From an uncultured Bacilli bacterium (lineage in GTDB: Bacteria; Bacillota_I; Bacilli_A; RF39; UBA660), in assembly GCA_949440065.1 (NCBI GenBank), contig CASRZP010000062.1, forward strand, positions 1-8,230: a stretch of 8,230 bases of DNA. Direction: 5' to 3'. Positions 5,651 through 8,230 of the stretch are shown piece by piece. The position numbers were made by a program, and so were the translations under genes. The number at the start of each line of letters is the position of its first letter. Position 1 is the first letter of the stretch. The notes below the pieces were generated by a model. That model saw only the letters and a list, made by a program, of their open reading frames with translations. It was not told the DNA's origin and searched no databases.

Positions 5651-6664
5651 ATGGAGTTTATTAAAGAGCCTTGTCAAAGACTTTCTAATGAGGAAACCAA
5701 TGCATACTTAATTAAATATAAAAATGGAGATAAGAATGCATTTGAAACTTTATTTAAAGGGAATTTATATTTGATTTCTTTTGTCATTAGAAGATATTTT
5801 TCTTCTGTTTATGCTAAAAATGGATATCATTCTATTTATGTGGAAAAAGAAGATTTAGAAGCCATTGGTGCTAGAGGATTATATGCGGCAATAACCAGTT
5901 ATGAAGATGGTGATAAATTTTCTAGTTTTGCTACTACGGTGATTCATCATACGATATGTCGTGAATTAAGAAGTCCAAATCGTAAGAAGAATCATTCGAT
6001 GAGAAATCAGTATAGTTTAAATAGTTTTATTGATGAGAATGATGATTTAAAAATAGAAAGAATGGATACTTTAATTGATAAAGATGTAAATATTATGGAA
6101 GATTACGAGAAAAAAGAAATGATAGATATACTTTATCAAGGAATTAATTTATTAGTAGGTCGTGAATTTGAAGTGATTACTCTTCGTTATGGATTATATG
6201 GAAATGAAAAGCATACCGAGGAAAAAACGGCTGCACTATTAAATGTATCTCGTCAAACGGTACGAAATATAGAAGCAAAAGTATTAAAAAAATTAAAAGA
6301 TTATTTAATAATGGGAGATTTTTCTGAAGATATTATCATGCAAAAAGGTATGGTAAGTTCTATTGATGATGAAGAATGGATTGAAGAAATTATTGCTAGA
6401 CCAGCTTATGTTCAATTGTTAAGTGATTTTTCTATGCTAGATTATCAAGTTCTTTCGCTTTATTTAGATGGATATACACAAACAGAAATAGGTGATTTAT
6501 ATCACTGTAAACAAGCAAGTATTGCTGCTAGAATAGGAAAAATTGAAAAGCAATTAGAGAAGGATGGTAAATTGTCACTTTATCATGAGTTGTTAGAACA
6601 AAGAAAACAAAAAGTTATGGATCGAAAACAAGCAAAGAAAAAAGTATATGTCTCTTATACTTGA
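5651..6664 (+). CDS. sigma-70-family factor with an extra C-terminal HTH (sigma2-sigma4-HTH)
   Basis: The 337-residue product starts at ATG 5651 behind AAGGGGG (5637-5643) with a 7-base spacer. Residues 11-33 carry the shared motif LSNEETNAYLIKYKNGDKNAF. Region 2 spans about 28-108: LISFVIRRYF, then KEDLEAIGARGLYAAITSY and KFSSFATTVIHHTICREL. Region 4 spans about 158-218 and is of primary-sigma type: REFEVITLRYGLYG, an HTH in TAALLNVSRQTVRNIEAK, then LKKLKDYL. After an acidic linker (222-255) comes a second region-4-like HTH at about 256-303 (LDYQVLSLYLDGYTQTEI, with CKQASIAARIGKIEKQL), resembling the end of B. subtilis SigH (VLVLYLDG.S..EI). The protein ends in a Lys/Gln-rich helix. Two region-4-like modules in one sigma factor are unusual; the second might contact another promoter element, a regulator, or occlude the first. 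The third gene follows after 26 bases. Sigma membership is well supported; the role of the extra domain is unknown. Confidence 0.8.
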   Translation: MEFIKEPCQRLSNEETNAYLIKYKNGDKNAFETLFKGNLYLISFVIRRYFSSVYAKNGYHSIYVEKEDLEAIGARGLYAAITSYEDGDKFSSFATTVIHHTICRELRSPNRKKNHSMRNQYSLNSFIDENDDLKIERMDTLIDKDVNIMEDYEKKEMIDILYQGINLLVGREFEVITLRYGLYGNEKHTEEKTAALLNVSRQTVRNIEAKVLKKLKDYLIMGDFSEDIIMQKGMVSSIDDEEWIEEIIARPAYVQLLSDFSMLDYQVLSLYLDGYTQTEIGDLYHCKQASIAARIGKIEKQLEKDGKLSLYHELLEQRKQKVMDRKQAKKKVYVSYT

Positions 6665-6672
6665 TAGTATAA
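6655..6672 (+). other. perfect hairpin spanning the stop codon between second and third sigma genes
   Basis: TTATACT (6655-6661) and AGTATAA (6666-6672) are exact reverse complements around TGAT, which holds the TGA stop (6662-6664). No T-run follows, so it should not terminate transcription. It could protect the upstream message from 3' decay or modulate re-initiation at the downstream start 22 bases later. An AT-rich 7-bp stem may also be chance. Confidence 0.35.
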
Positions 6673-6680
6673 CAAGATCA

Positions 6681-6688
6681 AGGGGAGG
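6681..6688 (+). promoter_or_regulatory. ribosome binding site deciding between two adjacent ATGs
   Basis: AGGGGAGG ends at 6688. The ATG at 6691 would be only 2 bases away, too close, whereas the ATG at 6694 has a 5-base spacer. The second ATG is preferred; the product differs by one Met. Confidence 0.55.
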
Positions 6689-6693
6689 TTATG

Positions 6694-7542
6694 ATGGAAA
6701 AAAGAAGAACGTTATCAGAACAAGAACAGCGGCTATATTTTCAAAAATACCAAAGTGGAAATCAGGATGCACGAGATATTTTAATTTGTCAAAATATAGG
6801 ACTGGTCTATAGCACAATCAATCGAGAGTTTAGAAGTTATTACGATAAAGAAAAAATCGAATACGCTGGAAAAATCGGCTTAATTCATGCGGTAGATCAT
6901 TTTGATTTAAAAAGGAATGCCAACTTTTCAACTTTTGCTACGGTATGTATTCGTCGGGCAATCTTAAGTTGCATTACGCAAGGGGAGGAAATACCACCAA
7001 CGTTAAGTTTGAACCAACTTCAAGATAATTCTTGCTTTGATGATAAGGCACGTTGTTTAGAAGATTTATTACCAGATGATAGTGTCGATGTAATTGAAGA
7101 AGTAGAAAAAGAAGAAACTTATGCCTTTTTATACCAAGCCTTAGAAAAACTACCAGAAAGAACGAAAAGGATAATAATCGATTATTTTAAATTAGGAAAT
7201 CAACAATCGCACACTCTAGAGGAATTAGAAAAAATATATGGTATTTCAGATACTAGGATTTTACAGATTGTAAAAAAAGGGTGCCAACAACTTAGGACGT
7301 GTTTAGAATTTGAATATTCTTCTATCAATCATCAAAATTCTTCGTTATTTAGTTGCTTATCCAGTGAAGAAGAAAAAATTATGATTTTATATCTTAAAGG
7401 ATATAGTAGAACGAGTATTGCTTATAAATTATCCTTGCCATTAGAGGAAGTTTCTAGTAGAATTAAAAACATTAAACAAAAACTTATCTATCTTGGTAGG
7501 GAAGAAGAAATGAAGAAAATGTTGAAATCACGAGTATTTTAA
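6694..7542 (+). CDS. sigma-70-family factor with an extra C-terminal HTH, third paralogue
   Basis: The 282-residue product (283 if ATG 6691 is used) has the same three-module plan as the preceding gene. Residues 7-30 carry LSEQEQRLYFQKYQSGNQDA. Region 2 spans about 28-98, with GLVYSTI, GKIGLIHAVDHFD and ANFSTFATVCIRRAILSCI, the last close to FAELCITRQI of SigH. The EDL triplet of region 2.2 found in the first two paralogues is replaced by EKI. Region 4 spans about 145-206: LPERTKRIIIDYFKLG, then TLEELEKIYGISDTRILQIVKKG. A Ser/Asn-rich linker leads to a second HTH at about 222-266 (LSSEEEKIMILYLKGYSRTSI, then EEVSSRIKNIKQKL). It has several cysteines (residues 33, 85, 93, 114, 121, 197, 203, 221), more than its paralogues, but no CxxC pair indicating a zinc site. 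It is probably co-transcribed with the gene before and the gene after (25-base gap). Promoter targets are unknown. Confidence 0.78.
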   Translation: MEKRRTLSEQEQRLYFQKYQSGNQDARDILICQNIGLVYSTINREFRSYYDKEKIEYAGKIGLIHAVDHFDLKRNANFSTFATVCIRRAILSCITQGEEIPPTLSLNQLQDNSCFDDKARCLEDLLPDDSVDVIEEVEKEETYAFLYQALEKLPERTKRIIIDYFKLGNQQSHTLEELEKIYGISDTRILQIVKKGCQQLRTCLEFEYSSINHQNSSLFSCLSSEEEKIMILYLKGYSRTSIAYKLSLPLEEVSSRIKNIKQKLIYLGREEEMKKMLKSRVF

Positions 7543-7567
7543 CCCGTAATAAGGAAGTAGATGTATC

Positions 7568-8230
7568 ATGGAACAAGAGAAAGAAGCCTCTTATTTAACA
7601 GAAAGTGAATTTGCTCAATATTTAACAAAATATAAAAATGGGGATAAAGCAGCTTTTGATGTTTTATATCATGCTACCATTGGGTTAGTGCACGCGGTGA
7701 TTAAACGTTATTTTACCAGTGTTCCTATTCCTCATCGTGACTTGTTTGCCATAGGAGAATATGGTCTTTTTAAAGCATTGTGTTATTTTAATTTGGAAAA
7801 AGAAATTAAGTTTTCTACTTATGCTTATCGTTGTATTTATAATGAAATAGCAGGGTTTATTTATGAAGAGATGAAAATGACACATTATAGTTTAAACACC
7901 CAAATTTATCAAGACAATGAAGATAGTCCAACGTGGGAAGAACATATTATGGATAAAGTCGATATCATTTTGGATTATGAAAAGCAAGAGGAGTATCAAG
8001 TTTTATGGAAAATGATTCATGATTTATCAGAAGTAGAAAAGGAAATTTTGCTTCGTTTTTATGGTTTAATTGATGGAAAACCATTATCTATTAGTGCCAT
8101 AGGAAGAGAGTTAAATGTTTCTAGAACTTATGTTACCTTGCGTAAAAAAGCAGCAGAAAAAAAGATAAAAGAAAAATTAAAAGAACGTGGTTTTGTTTAT
8201 CCTGAGCGGAATAAAATTAATGAAGAAGAA
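7568..8230 (+). CDS. sigma-70-family factor, fourth paralogue, 3' end outside window
   Basis: The frame opens at ATG 7568, 9 bases after AAGGAAGT (7551-7558, seven of eight matches to AAGGAGGT), and runs without a stop to the window edge, giving 221 residues. Residues 10-35 carry LTESEFAQYLTKYKNGDKAAF. Region 2 spans about 38-100 (GLVHAVIKRYF, then HRDLFAIGEYGLFKAL and KFSTYAYRCIYNEIAGFI). By hand count about 35 of 87 residues in this part match the first sigma gene. Region 4 spans about 148-205: LSEVEKEILLRFYGL, with SISAIGRELNVSRTYVTLRKKA as the helix-turn-helix, followed by a Lys-rich helix. The window stops just after region 4, so whether an additional HTH follows, as in the second and third paralogues, cannot be seen. 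The short gap to the preceding gene and lack of a promoter suggest one operon. Confidence 0.8.
   Translation, partial: MEQEKEASYLTESEFAQYLTKYKNGDKAAFDVLYHATIGLVHAVIKRYFTSVPIPHRDLFAIGEYGLFKALCYFNLEKEIKFSTYAYRCIYNEIAGFIYEEMKMTHYSLNTQIYQDNEDSPTWEEHIMDKVDIILDYEKQEEYQVLWKMIHDLSEVEKEILLRFYGLIDGKPLSISAIGRELNVSRTYVTLRKKAAEKKIKEKLKERGFVYPERNKINEEE

Noticed and set aside
6633..6661. Possible promoter (TATACT at 6656-6661) before the third sigma gene
   Set aside because: The -35 position holds CAAAGA, a poor match, and there is no extended -10. Co-transcription explains the short gap better.
7561..7567. ATG 7561 as a start for the fourth sigma gene
   Set aside because: It is in a different frame from the sigma protein and only 2 bases from the ribosome binding site; ATG 7568 has the right frame and spacing.
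1..8230. Mycoplasma-type code (TGA as Trp)
   Set aside because: TGG encodes all Trp seen, and TGA ends two genes exactly where family homology ends and the next gene begins.
1..8230. CRISPR array, tRNA, rRNA or riboswitch
   Set aside because: I saw no regularly spaced short repeats, no cloverleaf-like or rRNA-like sequence and no recognisable riboswitch core in the intergenic regions.

Overview
The window looks like chromosome of a low-GC Gram-positive bacterium (Bacillota), with AT-rich intergenic DNA, Gram-positive ribosome binding sites (AGGAGG, AAGGGGG), TTGATA/TATAAT-type promoters, and envelope genes for a peptidoglycan-making cell. TGG codes for Trp and TGA works as a stop (ends at 3615 and 6664), so the mycoplasma code does not apply. 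The mix of pilin-like adhesins, a SpoVB/MurJ-type flippase, a FemAB ligase and many sigma-70-like genes fits an uncultured gut Bacilli lineage, but that placement is inference. All genes are on the + strand.

Region 1 (1-1740) carries surface proteins. It opens with the 3' end of a gene whose C-terminal domain is paralogous to that of the next, complete gene (510-1679). The latter is a prepilin with a type IV pilin N-terminus and an unusually large cysteine-rich extracellular part. A strong terminator follows at 1709-1737. Region 2 (1740-4858) is a two-gene envelope operon. It has an extended -10 promoter whose -35 lies in a 20-bp palindrome, then a lipid-linked oligosaccharide (probably lipid II) flippase, overlapping by 4 bases a FemAB-type peptidyltransferase that probably adds interpeptide bridge residues to lipid-linked peptidoglycan precursor.

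Region 3 (4815-8230 and beyond) is the most unusual part: four consecutive, mutually paralogous sigma-70-family genes, the fourth cut by the window edge. All share an N-terminal L[ST]..E...Y..KY..G...A motif, a sigma region 2 and a region 4, with no room for a full region 3. The second and third also carry an additional C-terminal helix-turn-helix resembling a second, SigH-like region 4. The first and second have their own housekeeping-type promoters, each interleaved with the terminator of the preceding gene; the third and fourth are probably co-transcribed with the second. The array could rewire promoter choice in response to some signal. Its targets are unknown, and the adjacent envelope and pilin genes are only candidates. 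No tRNA, rRNA, CRISPR array or transposase gene was seen.
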